Source: Eubacterium uniforme (lineage in GTDB: Bacteria; Bacillota; Clostridia; Lachnospirales; Lachnospiraceae). Taken from it: a stretch of DNA of 64,000 nucleotides. The notes beneath the pieces were generated by a model. It had not been told where the DNA came from and ran no database searches. It worked only from the letters and a program-made list of their open reading frames with translations. This document shows positions 31,962-41,600 of the stretch, piece after piece. The position numbers were made by a program, and so were the translations under genes. The DNA lies in contig NZ_FUXZ01000015.1 in the NCBI RefSeq assembly GCF_900167115.1, forward strand, positions 1-64,000. Direction: 5' to 3'. Each line of letters begins with the position of its first letter. Positions within the stretch are counted from its first letter, which is position 1.

Positions 31962-32025
31962 GGATAGAGAACAATTTGAAAATATAATTAATGCTGTTTC
32001 TAATGAATTAAGAATTCCAAATTAG
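31948..32025 (+). pseudogene. Truncated AbiEii-like toxin start
   Basis: ATG 31948 overlaps the antitoxin stop by 14 bases. It encodes 25 residues (DREQFENIINAVSNELRIP) resembling the first helix of nucleotidyltransferase toxins, then TAG at 32023. No further toxin motif is present downstream, so the toxin has been deleted. Confidence 0.6.
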
Positions 32026-32063
32026 TCGATGAGGTAAAATTTTATATTTAGTGTTTTATATTG

Positions 32064-32112
32064 AATCCCCGATACTATCAGGTAAATGATGATTGTATCG
32101 GGGATTGTTTTT
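32064..32112 (+). terminator. Rho-independent terminator
   Basis: AATCCCCGATAC pairs perfectly with GTATCGGGGATT across an 18-base loop, followed by GTTTTT. It ends the accessory island. Confidence 0.85.
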
Positions 32113-32166
32113 GGCAATGTTTTTTATGATAACGTTAGAGAATGTACTTTGTATATTATTGCCATA

Positions 32167-32196
32167 TTGACATATCTATATTTTTTGATTTAAAAT
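32167..32196 (+). promoter_or_regulatory. Promoter of the LRR surface-protein gene
   Basis: TTGACA (32167-32172) and TAAAAT (32191-32196) are 18 bp apart. A dyad TTAACG-GG-CGTTAA lies just after at 32199-32212 and may be an operator. Confidence 0.6.
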
Positions 32197-32270
32197 AGTT
32201 AACGGGCGTTAAAGTATAACTTTGTATATTTACGTTTGGTGGTTTTATTTGTAAGGAGGATATAAAAAAG

Positions 32271-34700
32271 ATGAAAAACATGAAAAAATTTATTGCCACA
32301 CTTATGTGTGCGGCAATGGTTTTTACGGGAATTGATACTCAATCCGTAAAGGCAGCAAATGATGTTGTAGAAGTTGTATCTATTGACGAAGATCACTTTC
32401 CTGATGAAAACTTCAGAAAATGTGTTGTGGTTAACTCTGATAAAGATGGTGATGGTTGGCTTGATAGTAATGAAATAAAAAATACATGGAATTTGTATTG
32501 TGAGAATAGTAAGATTTACAGTATCAAAGGTGTAGAATACTTCACAGAATTACAGGGGTTATGGTGTAAGGGTAATAATATTTCAGAAATGGATTTATCA
32601 AAAAATACTAACCTTCTTAGTGTGTGGTGTTCATATAATCCTTTAACTGAATTAGATCTTTCAAATTGTCCGAATCTCGTATGGGTTTATTGTTTTAATT
32701 GTAAACTTAAAAAATTGGATTTTAGTAAGAATAAACATCTTGCTTTTCTTGAATGTAATGCAAATCCAGATCTTAAAGAACTTGATGTGTCTAATAATCC
32801 TGTACTTGAACATTTATTTTGTAGTAATTGTTCGCTTGAAAAATTAGATGTATCTAAAAATTTGAATCTTTGTGAACTTACTTGTTTTTATAATGATTTA
32901 GAAGAGTTGGATGTTTCTCGTAATCTACTTCTTAAGAGACTTGATATATGGCACAATCCAAAACTTAAGGATGTAGATATTTCAAATAATAAGGAACTTC
33001 AGTACGTAAACATTGCATGGACAGCAGCGAAGAATGTAAATGTAAGGAATCAGAAGCATTTGCTGGAATTGGTTTGTAGTTATAATAATGGTATTACATC
33101 GCTAGACCTATCTCAAAATTCAGAGTTGGCATTTTTAACGGTCGAATGTGATACGAAGCTACAATCTCTTGATTTATCTCACAATCCAAAGCTTTATTAC
33201 CTTAGGGCCTATGGATTAAGTAGTATTGAAAAATTAGATTTTAGCAAGAATTTTCGCCTTTGCAAAGCTTATAATGAGGGTAAATATGCAGATGAACCTA
33301 AGATGGGTGAAGTTTACTCAAAGACAATAGATTATGGCGGAAGTAGTTATCCGCTTGATGAACTTAGACATTACGTTGCGCTTGATAATAGAATGAAAGG
33401 TTCTAAGGTGAATGCAAAGTTCAACGGTAAAAATGTTCCAGATTGTAAACTTGATAAGAATGATGGACTTAAGGATAGCGATACATTTATTACAAGAGGT
33501 CAGGCTATGCAGACTCTTTATATGCTTGCGGGCGAACCAGATGTTAGTAATTTAAAAACAAGATTTACTGATGTTCCATCTGATGCTTCTTATTACGATG
33601 CAGTTAAATGGGGCGAAGCAAATAATATATGCTTCGGTTATCCTGTGATTTGCGATAATCAATTTAAAGGCGAGGAACTTATTAATAGACAGGATTTTGC
33701 TTTGATGGCTTATAGATATGCTGGTGTGTTTAAGCTTGGTTCAGGGTATGATTATGGTAGATCTGATTGGTATAAAGATTCGCTTGATATGGACTTTTAT
33801 GCATGGGTAGCTTTCACGTGGGCACTCCAATGGAAAGTTGTTCATATAGAAAAGGACTCAACTTATTGTCGACCTCATGGAAGAATAAATTACGATGAAT
33901 TTTATGATGGCCTTGTTAATTTGCTGAACCTTGATGCTAGTGCATCTTATTCAGAGAGAGTAGGTGGAAACTACGATGCAGATGGTTATCAGGCTATAGG
34001 TTATCCAGGTAATATTGAGCGTAAAAATGTCAAAATTGTAATTCCAAAGACATATGCTGGAACAACTAAAGATGTTTATGGAAATAAGATGGTTCCTCTT
34101 GAGGATAAAGAGAAACAGATAAAATCTATTACTGGTGATAAAGATGCGACTGGTTCGACATTCTCGCTTCTTAAGGCTAAGCAGGCGAAGGTAACGAAGA
34201 AGAGCATTAAAATATCATGGAATAAGGTTAAGGGTGCTGAGTCATACGTTATTTATGGCAGCAAATGCGGTAAGAAAAATAAATATGTTAAATTAGGTAC
34301 AGTTACTGGAACTTCATATACTCAGAAGAAACTAAAAAAGGGTACGTATTATAAATACATAGTTGTGGCTGAAGGTAATGGAAAAACTCGTGCTATTTCT
34401 AAAACTATATACATTGCTACTAAGGGTGGCAAGTTTGGAAATCACAAGGCTGTAAAGGTAAAAAGGAGTAAGGTTAAACTTAAAAAAGGAAAGACAGCGA
34501 GGAGTAAGGCTGTTGCTAAGGCTGCCAGCAGAAAACTTAAGGTGAAGAAGTATAGAAAGCTTTCATATGAAACTTCAAATCCTAAGGTTGTAAAAGTTTT
34601 AAAGAATGGAAAGATTAAAGCCGTAGGTAAAGGAAGTTGTGTTGTTTATGTTTATGCGCAGAATGGTGTGTATAAGGCAGTGAAGGTAAAGGTTAAATAA
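32271..34700 (+). CDS. Secreted LRR / SLH-like / fibronectin-III surface protein
   Basis: This 809-residue exported protein has a signal peptide at 1-28 (MKKFIATLMCAAMVFTG, VKAAND). A calcium-loop motif SDKDGDGWLDSNE follows near 58-70. About ten leucine-rich-like repeats (LDLSNCPNLVWVYC type) span 85-335. A pair of SLH-like segments (RFTDVPSDASYYDAVKWGE) lies near 430-550. A Lys-rich fibronectin-III domain and a bacterial Ig-like end (YETSNPKVVKVLKNGKIKAV) follow. It probably sits on the cell surface and binds a host or plant polymer. AAGGAGGAT precedes the ATG. It is transcribed alone. Confidence 0.9.
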   Translation: MKNMKKFIATLMCAAMVFTGIDTQSVKAANDVVEVVSIDEDHFPDENFRKCVVVNSDKDGDGWLDSNEIKNTWNLYCENSKIYSIKGVEYFTELQGLWCKGNNISEMDLSKNTNLLSVWCSYNPLTELDLSNCPNLVWVYCFNCKLKKLDFSKNKHLAFLECNANPDLKELDVSNNPVLEHLFCSNCSLEKLDVSKNLNLCELTCFYNDLEELDVSRNLLLKRLDIWHNPKLKDVDISNNKELQYVNIAWTAAKNVNVRNQKHLLELVCSYNNGITSLDLSQNSELAFLTVECDTKLQSLDLSHNPKLYYLRAYGLSSIEKLDFSKNFRLCKAYNEGKYADEPKMGEVYSKTIDYGGSSYPLDELRHYVALDNRMKGSKVNAKFNGKNVPDCKLDKNDGLKDSDTFITRGQAMQTLYMLAGEPDVSNLKTRFTDVPSDASYYDAVKWGEANNICFGYPVICDNQFKGEELINRQDFALMAYRYAGVFKLGSGYDYGRSDWYKDSLDMDFYAWVAFTWALQWKVVHIEKDSTYCRPHGRINYDEFYDGLVNLLNLDASASYSERVGGNYDADGYQAIGYPGNIERKNVKIVIPKTYAGTTKDVYGNKMVPLEDKEKQIKSITGDKDATGSTFSLLKAKQAKVTKKSIKISWNKVKGAESYVIYGSKCGKKNKYVKLGTVTGTSYTQKKLKKGTYYKYIVVAEGNGKTRAISKTIYIATKGGKFGNHKAVKVKRSKVKLKKGKTARSKAVAKAASRKLKVKKYRKLSYETSNPKVVKVLKNGKIKAVGKGSCVVYVYAQNGVYKAVKVKVK

Positions 34701-34766
34701 ATTATAGGGTTAGACATTATTGTTGTATTTGATTAAATAGTCTAAAGTATTTGCTGAAATTATAAC

Positions 34767-34803
34767 AGGTCGACAGAGTTGATGCTCAGTCGGCCTTTGT
34801 TTT
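34767..34803 (+). terminator. Rho-independent terminator
   Basis: AGGTCGAC and GTCGGCCT, with inner GAG/CTC, form the stem; TTTGTTTTT follows. A similar stem is found at 52679. Confidence 0.8.
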
Positions 34804-34805
34804 TG

Positions 34806-34847
34806 AAAATAGTGGAAAAATAGTGTAAAATAGTGGAAAAATAGTGG
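34806..34847 (+). repeat. Four phased TAGTG repeats
   Basis: AAAATAGTGG-type units place TAGTG at 34810, 34821, 34831 and 34842, spaced 11, 10 and 11 bases, one helical turn apart. The array lies 48 bases upstream of the S1-domain gene and may bind a regulator on one face of the helix. Confidence 0.65.
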
Positions 34848-34894
34848 AATTATTATTTTACAAAAAAATACGATTATAAAAGGAGAATTTGAAC

Positions 34895-35599
34895 ATGGAA
34901 GAAACAATGAAGGATTACGAGGAAATGTTAGAAGAATCATATAGCTTAATTGGCGATGGCGTACATGATACGGATGAGCTGTTAGCCTGGAGAAAAGCAG
35001 AAGAGATGAAGGAATCACAGGAGAATTTTACAGTTACTGTAAGTGGAATTGTAAAAGGCGGTGTGGTTGCTGATTTTGAAGGCATAAGAGCATTTATTCC
35101 AATATCAAAATTATCACTTGAAAGAGTGGAAGACTGTAATCCGTTCTTGGAAAAGGAACTTGAGGTTAGAGTATTTGAAGCAAATATGGATGAAGATAAA
35201 CTTATATTATCTGCAAAAGAAATACTTAAAGAAAAGCAGGAAATGAGCAAAAAGAAAAAGATGTCTGAGATTACCGAAGGACAGGTATTCCACGGTGTGG
35301 TTGCTACGATAAAGGATTACGGAGCATTTGTTGATATCGGGAATGGCATGTCAGGATTGGTGCACATTTCTCAGATTTCACACGATAGAATCAAACATCC
35401 AAGTGTTGTGCTTAAAGAAGGACAGGAGGTTGATGTTAAGGTTATCGAAATTAAGGATGGCAAGATTTCACTTTCAATAAAAGCACTTATAGAGAATTCT
35501 GAAGAAGAGGTTGAAGAAGAAGATTTTGAACTTCCAGAGACTGAAGAAATTGGAACATCGCTTGGCGATTTACTAAAAGGATTAAAGATTGGAGAATAA
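34895..35599 (+). CDS. S1 RNA-binding domain protein
   Basis: The 234-residue protein carries two S1 (OB-fold) domains, about 30-105 (VSGIVKGGVVADFEGIRAFIP) and 125-200 (FHGVVATIKDYGAFVDIGNG, SGLVHISQIS). It resembles short ribosomal protein S1 homologues of Firmicutes and probably binds mRNA or ribosomes. AAAGGAG lies before ATG 34895; a TTG at 34889 is in frame. The acidic C-terminus is typical. Phased repeats upstream suggest regulation. Confidence 0.93.
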   Translation: MEETMKDYEEMLEESYSLIGDGVHDTDELLAWRKAEEMKESQENFTVTVSGIVKGGVVADFEGIRAFIPISKLSLERVEDCNPFLEKELEVRVFEANMDEDKLILSAKEILKEKQEMSKKKKMSEITEGQVFHGVVATIKDYGAFVDIGNGMSGLVHISQISHDRIKHPSVVLKEGQEVDVKVIEIKDGKISLSIKALIENSEEEVEEEDFELPETEEIGTSLGDLLKGLKIGE

Positions 35600-35600
35600 T

Positions 35601-35714
35601 GCCTTTAGCTCAATAATATTTATAATTAAACACGATGAAAAAAATAAAATAGTTGCAGTATATGCAGTTGTTGATCATAGGCAAGAGTACCTTAGTATTA
35701 TACGAGGTTTATAA
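35601..35714 (+). pseudogene. C-terminal fragment of a RelE-family toxin
   Basis: The frame IIFIIKHDEKNKIVAVYAVV followed by DHRQEYLSIIRGL ends at 35714. It matches the last third of the RelE/ParE toxin at 20933 (VIVYAVVDQRQDYLSIIRGL) closely, with no start or antitoxin. It is a decayed toxin-antitoxin module. Confidence 0.85.
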
Positions 35715-35715
35715 A

Positions 35716-35749
35716 AACCGTCTATCTATTAAAGATAGACGGTTTTTTA
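35716..35749 (+). terminator. Rho-independent terminator
   Basis: AACCGTCTATCT and AGATAGACGGTT form a perfect 12-bp stem followed by TTTT. It directly follows the toxin fragment. The following 35750-35947 shows no gene. Confidence 0.9.
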
Positions 35750-35947
35750 CAGCAAATGTTATAATAAATGAACTTAATAAGAGAATAAACTTGATAGTAA
35801 AAAAATATGTGGTAAAATCAGAAAAGATAATAAGTGTTCGAGATAGAAAAGTATTTGATAATGTACGAAGCGACTATTAAGCCTGGAAATGAATGAGTTG
35901 TTATAGATATTTGGATTTAAAGGAGATAACATTATAGGAGATAATTT

Positions 35948-37144
35948 ATGCAGTATAGAGAAGATAAAAATGGTGAAAAACTATCTATATTGGGATATGG
36001 GTGTATGAGGTTTACAAAAAAGGGAAACAGTATTGATATTGATAAAGCTGAAAAAGAAATTATGGAAGCTTATAATCAGGGGGTAAATTATTATGATACA
36101 GCCTATATTTATAGTGGGAGTGAAGCTGCATTAGGTGAAATTGTTGAAAAAAATAATATAAGAGATAAAATTAAAATTGCAACTAAGCTACCTCAATACT
36201 TAATAGGAAATGGTAAGGGTCTTGATAAATATTTTAATGAGGAATTATCGAGACTTAAAACTGATTATGTTGATTATTATCTTATGCATCATTTGACAGA
36301 TGTAGCTATGTGGGAAAAACTAAAAGCAGTTGGAATTCTTGAATGGATTGAAAAGAAAAAGAAGGAAGGTAGTATAAGAAATATTGGATTTTCTTATCAT
36401 GGTAATAGTGAAAATTTTATAACAATACTAGAGGATTATAATTGGGATTTTTGCCAGATTCAATATAATTATATGGATGAGGTGACTCAGGCTGGTGTTA
36501 TTGGACTTAAGGCAGCAGCTAAAAAGGGAATTCCAGTAGTTATTATGGAACCATTAAGAGGTGGTAAATTAGTTAATATGTTACCTGAAAAGGCAAAGAA
36601 GCTTATTGATAATAATGAGCGTGGTTGGTCAGCGGCAGAATGGGCTTTTAGGTGGTTATATAATCAGCCTGAAGTAACAGTTGTTTTATCGGGTATGAAT
36701 TCTATAGAGATGGTAAAAGAGAATTGCCGAGTGGCTTCTGATTCTGGCGAGGGCAATTTAAATGAAAGTGATCTAAAGTTATTAGAAGAAATAAAAAGAT
36801 TAATTAAGGAAAAAGAAAAGGTAGGGTGTACAGGTTGTAGATATTGTATGCCTTGTCCTAAGGGCGTTGATATACCTGGTATATTTGCGTGTTATAATAC
36901 AATGTATATTGAAAATAAGAACTCAGGTCGTTTTCAATTTGCACAGACAGTTGGTCTTACAAAAGAACCGGCATTTGCTACTCAGTGTATAGAGTGCGGC
37001 AAATGTGAAACTCACTGTCCGCAGAATATTCCAATTAGAGAAAAACTTAAGGAAGCTGATAAAGCTTTAAGACCTTTACCTTTTAAAATTGGAATAGGAA
37101 TAGCCAGAAAATACATGCTTAGGAAAGCAAAAAAAGAAAAATAA
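35948..37144 (+). CDS. Aldo/keto reductase with C-terminal 4Fe-4S domain
   Basis: The 398-residue enzyme has an aldo/keto reductase barrel (residues 1-285: VNYYDTAYIYSGSEAALGE, IKIATKLP, YLMHHL) and a ferredoxin-like tail with Cys clusters VGCTGCRYCMPCP and CIECGKCETHCP, each able to bind a 4Fe-4S centre. Such fusions reduce carbonyls using electrons from ferredoxin or NAD(P)H in anaerobes. TAGGAGAT precedes the ATG. Transcribed alone or with the next gene 30 bases downstream. Confidence 0.95.
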   Translation: MQYREDKNGEKLSILGYGCMRFTKKGNSIDIDKAEKEIMEAYNQGVNYYDTAYIYSGSEAALGEIVEKNNIRDKIKIATKLPQYLIGNGKGLDKYFNEELSRLKTDYVDYYLMHHLTDVAMWEKLKAVGILEWIEKKKKEGSIRNIGFSYHGNSENFITILEDYNWDFCQIQYNYMDEVTQAGVIGLKAAAKKGIPVVIMEPLRGGKLVNMLPEKAKKLIDNNERGWSAAEWAFRWLYNQPEVTVVLSGMNSIEMVKENCRVASDSGEGNLNESDLKLLEEIKRLIKEKEKVGCTGCRYCMPCPKGVDIPGIFACYNTMYIENKNSGRFQFAQTVGLTKEPAFATQCIECGKCETHCPQNIPIREKLKEADKALRPLPFKIGIGIARKYMLRKAKKEK

Positions 37145-37174
37145 ATATATTACAGAAATGGGGAGAATGATATT

Positions 37175-38458
37175 ATGGATAATTTTGAAATGAATATAAA
37201 CATTTCACCTACTGATAAGAACTATAATTATTATCAAAGTTTTGCAAAACAGGTTTCTGATTGGTATAGTGATGGAAAAGTATCTGAACTTGCTAGTCAG
37301 GATACACGTTTTATGTTAGAACAGCAAAAAGAAAAATTAAAGTCGCTTGGTCTTGAGTTAGATATGAAAACTGAGAAACCAAAAGTGGATACGGAGAGAG
37401 TTTCATCCATTTCATATGGTGATAATGTTTTTGTGAATTCCATCATTGGAGGGAATAAACATATTACAATAAGTGTTCACAAATCTCAGAATGAGATTTT
37501 TAGATATACTGGTGAAGGAACGCTAAGTATTATTATGCAAAATCCTAAAGAGGGCAATCTTCCGTCACCTAAAACTCCAGTGTGTTGCCCACATTGTGGT
37601 GCACCGTCTACACTTGGAAAACTTGAGGATGGATGCGAATTCTGTGATTCAAAATTCTTAATGGATGAATTATATCCTAAGGTGATGCATTTCTTTATTA
37701 AAGAAGATAATGAAAACTATTTTGAAGAGAATCAAATCAAAAAATATATATTAGGTGGTTTTATTTTTTTCTCAGTACTAACAATAGGGGAAATGATAAT
37801 TGATTTATTAACTGGAGGTACAAGAATTAACATTGTTTTTGAGGTCGTTTCAAGGCTTGCTGGAAGTTTATTTGCTGGTGCAATATTTGGTGGTATAGCA
37901 TGGTTTATAGCAGGTAGTGTGGGCTCAGTTAAGCTTATGAGAAAGTCTGCACGTGGGGCCACTAAAACTATGAATTCTCTGTCGTTTTGTCATAAGATGC
38001 GCTTGATTGATCCAACTTTTTCAACGGAATATTTCCGCGATAAATCTATGTCATTGTTGAAACTTATGATATATAGTAAGAATCCGCAAGAATTGACTAT
38101 CTGTAAGTGCGATAAGCCAATTCCGGAAAAGTTTCGTGAGATTGTGGATATGACGTATTATAATTCTGGCGTTGACAAATACAGTTTCAAGGATGGTATT
38201 TGCAATGTTTCACTTACGTTTTATACAGATAGCTTACATTACCATAACGGAGAAATCCTTCGTAAGTCCGATAAGATTCGTATGAGTTTGCGTAAAGTTA
38301 TAAAAAAACCAACCAACCTTGGATTTTCTGCTATGGCTGTATCTTGTCCATCATGTGGTGCAAGTTTCGATGCGGAAAAACTTAAAAATTGTCCGTTCTG
38401 TGATAGTGCCTACCCAATTGAGGAAAATGAATGGGTTGTGACAGATATTTGGATCTGA
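37175..38458 (+). CDS. Zinc-ribbon membrane protein of unknown function
   Basis: This 427-residue protein has one zinc ribbon at about 130-155 (CCPHCGAPSTLG, CEFCDS), two membrane segments at about 190-208 and 222-246, and a second zinc ribbon at the end (SCPSCGASFDAEKLKNCPFC). The region after the membrane segments (RLIDPTFSTEYFRDKSMS) resembles a Tim44-like domain, which may bind lipids. The role is unknown. AATGGGGAGAAT precedes the ATG. Confidence 0.75.
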   Translation: MDNFEMNINISPTDKNYNYYQSFAKQVSDWYSDGKVSELASQDTRFMLEQQKEKLKSLGLELDMKTEKPKVDTERVSSISYGDNVFVNSIIGGNKHITISVHKSQNEIFRYTGEGTLSIIMQNPKEGNLPSPKTPVCCPHCGAPSTLGKLEDGCEFCDSKFLMDELYPKVMHFFIKEDNENYFEENQIKKYILGGFIFFSVLTIGEMIIDLLTGGTRINIVFEVVSRLAGSLFAGAIFGGIAWFIAGSVGSVKLMRKSARGATKTMNSLSFCHKMRLIDPTFSTEYFRDKSMSLLKLMIYSKNPQELTICKCDKPIPEKFREIVDMTYYNSGVDKYSFKDGICNVSLTFYTDSLHYHNGEILRKSDKIRMSLRKVIKKPTNLGFSAMAVSCPSCGASFDAEKLKNCPFCDSAYPIEENEWVVTDIWI

Positions 38459-38490
38459 TAGTAAAATAAATAATACATGAATAAATAGAA

Positions 38491-38520
38491 GAAAGCCTTA
38501 AATATTATGGCTTTCTTTTA
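38491..38520 (+). terminator. Rho-independent terminator
   Basis: GAAAGCC and GGCTTTC form the stem, followed by TTTTATTTT. Confidence 0.8.
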
Positions 38521-38563
38521 TTTTGAAATTAGAAATTTTATTAGTTAAAAAATATTTAAAAAT

Positions 38564-38631
38564 AGTTTGTCACAAAATGATACTAACTGTAGTTATTATG
38601 GATGTAAGAACAAAACGTACGGATTATCTTA
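38564..38631 (+). promoter_or_regulatory. 68-bp shared regulatory element, clostripain copy
   Basis: This element is 64/68 identical by eye to 52751-52818 upstream of the ECF sigma gene. It contains TTGTCACAAAATGAT, a TATTAT, and a dyad with outer arms TAAGA/TCTTA and central palindrome CGTACG. It ends 28 bases before the clostripain start codon. It may be a shared promoter, an mRNA leader structure, or both. Confidence 0.85.
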
Positions 38632-38659
38632 TAGAAAACTGTTATACAAGGAGAAAAGA

Positions 38660-41600
38660 ATGAAAAAGTATTTAACTAAAAAAATAGTAACGGTAACTAG
38701 TGCATTGGCAATTGCAATTTCTGGAGTAAATGTACCGAATATGAGTAATTATTCGTATGCTGCAGAAGCTCAGAAATTAAATGTATTAAGAAAATCACCA
38801 GGGTGGACATTTGGTTTGTATATGTGTGGTAATAATCTTGAACAAGAATTAGGATCTGCTTCAGCGGATTTAGTAGAGATACTAAAAGCAAATGTTCCAA
38901 AAGAGTTTTCTGAAAACAATAATATTATTGTTGGAACAGGAGGGGCAATTGCATGGCATTTTAAAGATATCTATTCAAATTATCTCATGGAAGAAAAAGG
39001 ACTTAGTGAAAAAGAAGTTGATCAGATTATTCCTGAGGAGATTGATAGTTCGAAATTATCATTATATAGAGTTAATTATAATCATAAATATAAAGCAGAT
39101 GATGGTAGTGTAAAAGAGATTCCAACTATTGAACATATTAAGGATATTGCAGATTATGACCCTGCGTTGGTTAAGGAAATACAGGATTTTTATGGAAGTT
39201 ATGAATTTGATGAAGCTGAAGTTGAGAAAAATAAGTTTTCAAAAGGTAAGAGAGATTCAAAGAATAGTAAGGATGAATCTGATGTGCCAAAAGAGTATGA
39301 CGATGAAAAATATGCAAATATGGGAGCAGTAAAGTATATAAGAGAATTTTTAAATGAACTTGATACAAATTATGCAGCAGAACATATGGCTATTGATTTA
39401 TGGAATCATGGTGGAGGAATAACAGGTGGTGTATGCTATGACCAGTATACGGAAAATCCAATTACGTTAGGAGAGTTGAAGCAGGTATTAAAAGAAAGAG
39501 CAGAAGATGGATATGAAAAATATGATCTTATAGGATATGATGCTTGCTTTATGTCAAATTATGAATCATGGGTTAATCTTGCACCATATGCAAAAGTAGG
39601 TGTTGGTGCACTTACTAGTGAATTTGGAGATGGTTGGTATTATACACCATTTATTGAAAAATTAGCAAATAATTATAGTAATGAATCATATGATGGAAAG
39701 CGATTAGGTGCTGACATAGTAAAAGCTCATAAGGATTATTATGGGTATGATGGTATTCTTATGAAAGATATGTGGGAAAATGCATATGAAGGTGAAGGAG
39801 AGTATTCAGAGGAGTTTTTAGATGATGCAAATTATTATTTAGAGGATGAGACGTTATGTGCGGTAGACCTTGAAAAGATAGCTCAGACAGCAATAAAATT
39901 CTCTGAATTTGGAGATGATTTATTTAAAGCATCTGTTGATGAGGATTCGATGAAGGATATTTTATTACAGTGTTCAAATGTAAAACCATTAGATAGGGAT
40001 TGTTCATTTGTAGGAATAAGTAATCTATTTGATTTATTAGAAGAAAATGCACCTGAAAGAATTAAAGAACTTTCTGATTCACCGCATACACAATATAGAA
40101 TTGCAGCACAGGGATATGAAGAATGTCTTGAAGATATAAAGGAATTAAGAGAATCAATCACATCAAGTATTATAAGTGCTTATAATGGATGGGAAACATC
40201 TAGATATAATGATTCCATTGCAATGTCGGTATTTTTACCAGCAGAATACGCTGGCGATGAAACTGCGTATTTTAATGTAAATGATTATATGAATTATACT
40301 ATAGGTGATTCGTATGCTAAGGTGATGTATATGTTTAGTCACAATTTAACTTTAGATCGTGATATGTTTGATTTTAAAGATTTGCCATATGATGTACATT
40401 ACAATTATGATAAAAATAGTGGAAAGTATTCATTTGAAATGGATCAAGAAAGTGCTGGATATGTTGAAAACTTCAGTGGATATACATACGCAAATGTGGA
40501 AGGTAAGAAATATTTAATTAACTGTACAAATACTGAGCCTTGGGCTAGTGAGAAGAATACATTTACTATGAAACCAGTGTGTGAATACTTGACATTTGGA
40601 AAAGGTAAACCAGTATATTTTGATGAAAGAAATTACTTAGTAGAAGACGATGCTATATTATCGTACAGATGTTGTCATGGATTTTTAAACGGAGTTTATG
40701 GAGAGTTTACTTTTGTTAAGGATATGGATTCTGATAGATATGTGTTCGATGGTTTTTATGCTGATAAAGACAATGAAAATATTGTGGATGAAGATGAATT
40801 AGTGGTGGCTGAATTAAAAGTTGGTGATAAGATTAAACTTGAAGTATTAGAAGCAGATAAAGCAATGTATTGTGTAACTGCAGAAGATTATTCAAACAAT
40901 ACCAAAAAATCATATACTGATGAATATGTGATAAAAGCTAGTGATATGGTAGAGTATACAGAGCATGTAGGAGGAAAATACGATACAGATATAGAACATT
41001 TAAGCAAAAAGAAAGTTTTATCTCCAAAATTTGATGTCTTTAAGGTTGAAGAGAAAGATGTTGATTTAGTTTTAGGATATGATTTAGTTATTGAAAATTT
41101 CGATGGAGGATATGAATGTTTTATAACAGATAGTAAAGTATATAATGTTGGAAAAGTTAATTCATTTTCAAATGGTGAGATAAAAATTGAAAAGAAAGAA
41201 TTTGAATTGACTGGAGAAGGTATTACACCTAAGGTTGAGTTTGTTAATAGTAACTTAAAGGAAGGCGTTGATTATAAGGTTGAATACGAAAATAACATCG
41301 GTATAGGTAAAGCTAGAGTTGTTATTAAAGGAATGGGAACACTTGAAGGATTAGAAGATAGAATCGTTGAATTTGATATTGTAAAAATCAAAAATGCAGA
41401 TGGTAAAATAGTATATAAGACAGTTATTATAAATACACCAGATAAAACTAAAGTTAAGTTACTAAAAAATAATAAAAAGAAATCACTTAAAGTATCTTGG
41501 AAAAAGATAAAGGGTGTATCAGGATATGAAGTAGTTGTTGCTCGTGATAAAAAGTTTACAAAGGGAAAGAAAGTTAAGGATGTTAAAAAGACATCAACAA

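Noticed and set aside
34806-34847. CRISPR-like array
   Set aside because: The repeats are only about 10 bases with no spacers, and no cas gene is present in the window.
35653-35880. A 75-codon + strand frame beginning inside the RelE remnant
   Set aside because: It runs through a perfect terminator hairpin, is out of frame with the recognisable toxin ending and has no ribosome binding site.
38564-38631. Known riboswitch (for example cyclic di-GMP type) as explanation of the shared element
   Set aside because: None of the conserved loops of the cyclic di-GMP, T-box or SAM classes could be recognised by eye. A covariance-model search was not possible.
38567-38659. N-terminal extension of the clostripain from a TTG at 38567
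   Set aside because: The extension is a translation of the 68-bp regulatory element that also occurs in front of the sigma gene, and a signal peptide with a good ribosome site starts at 38660.
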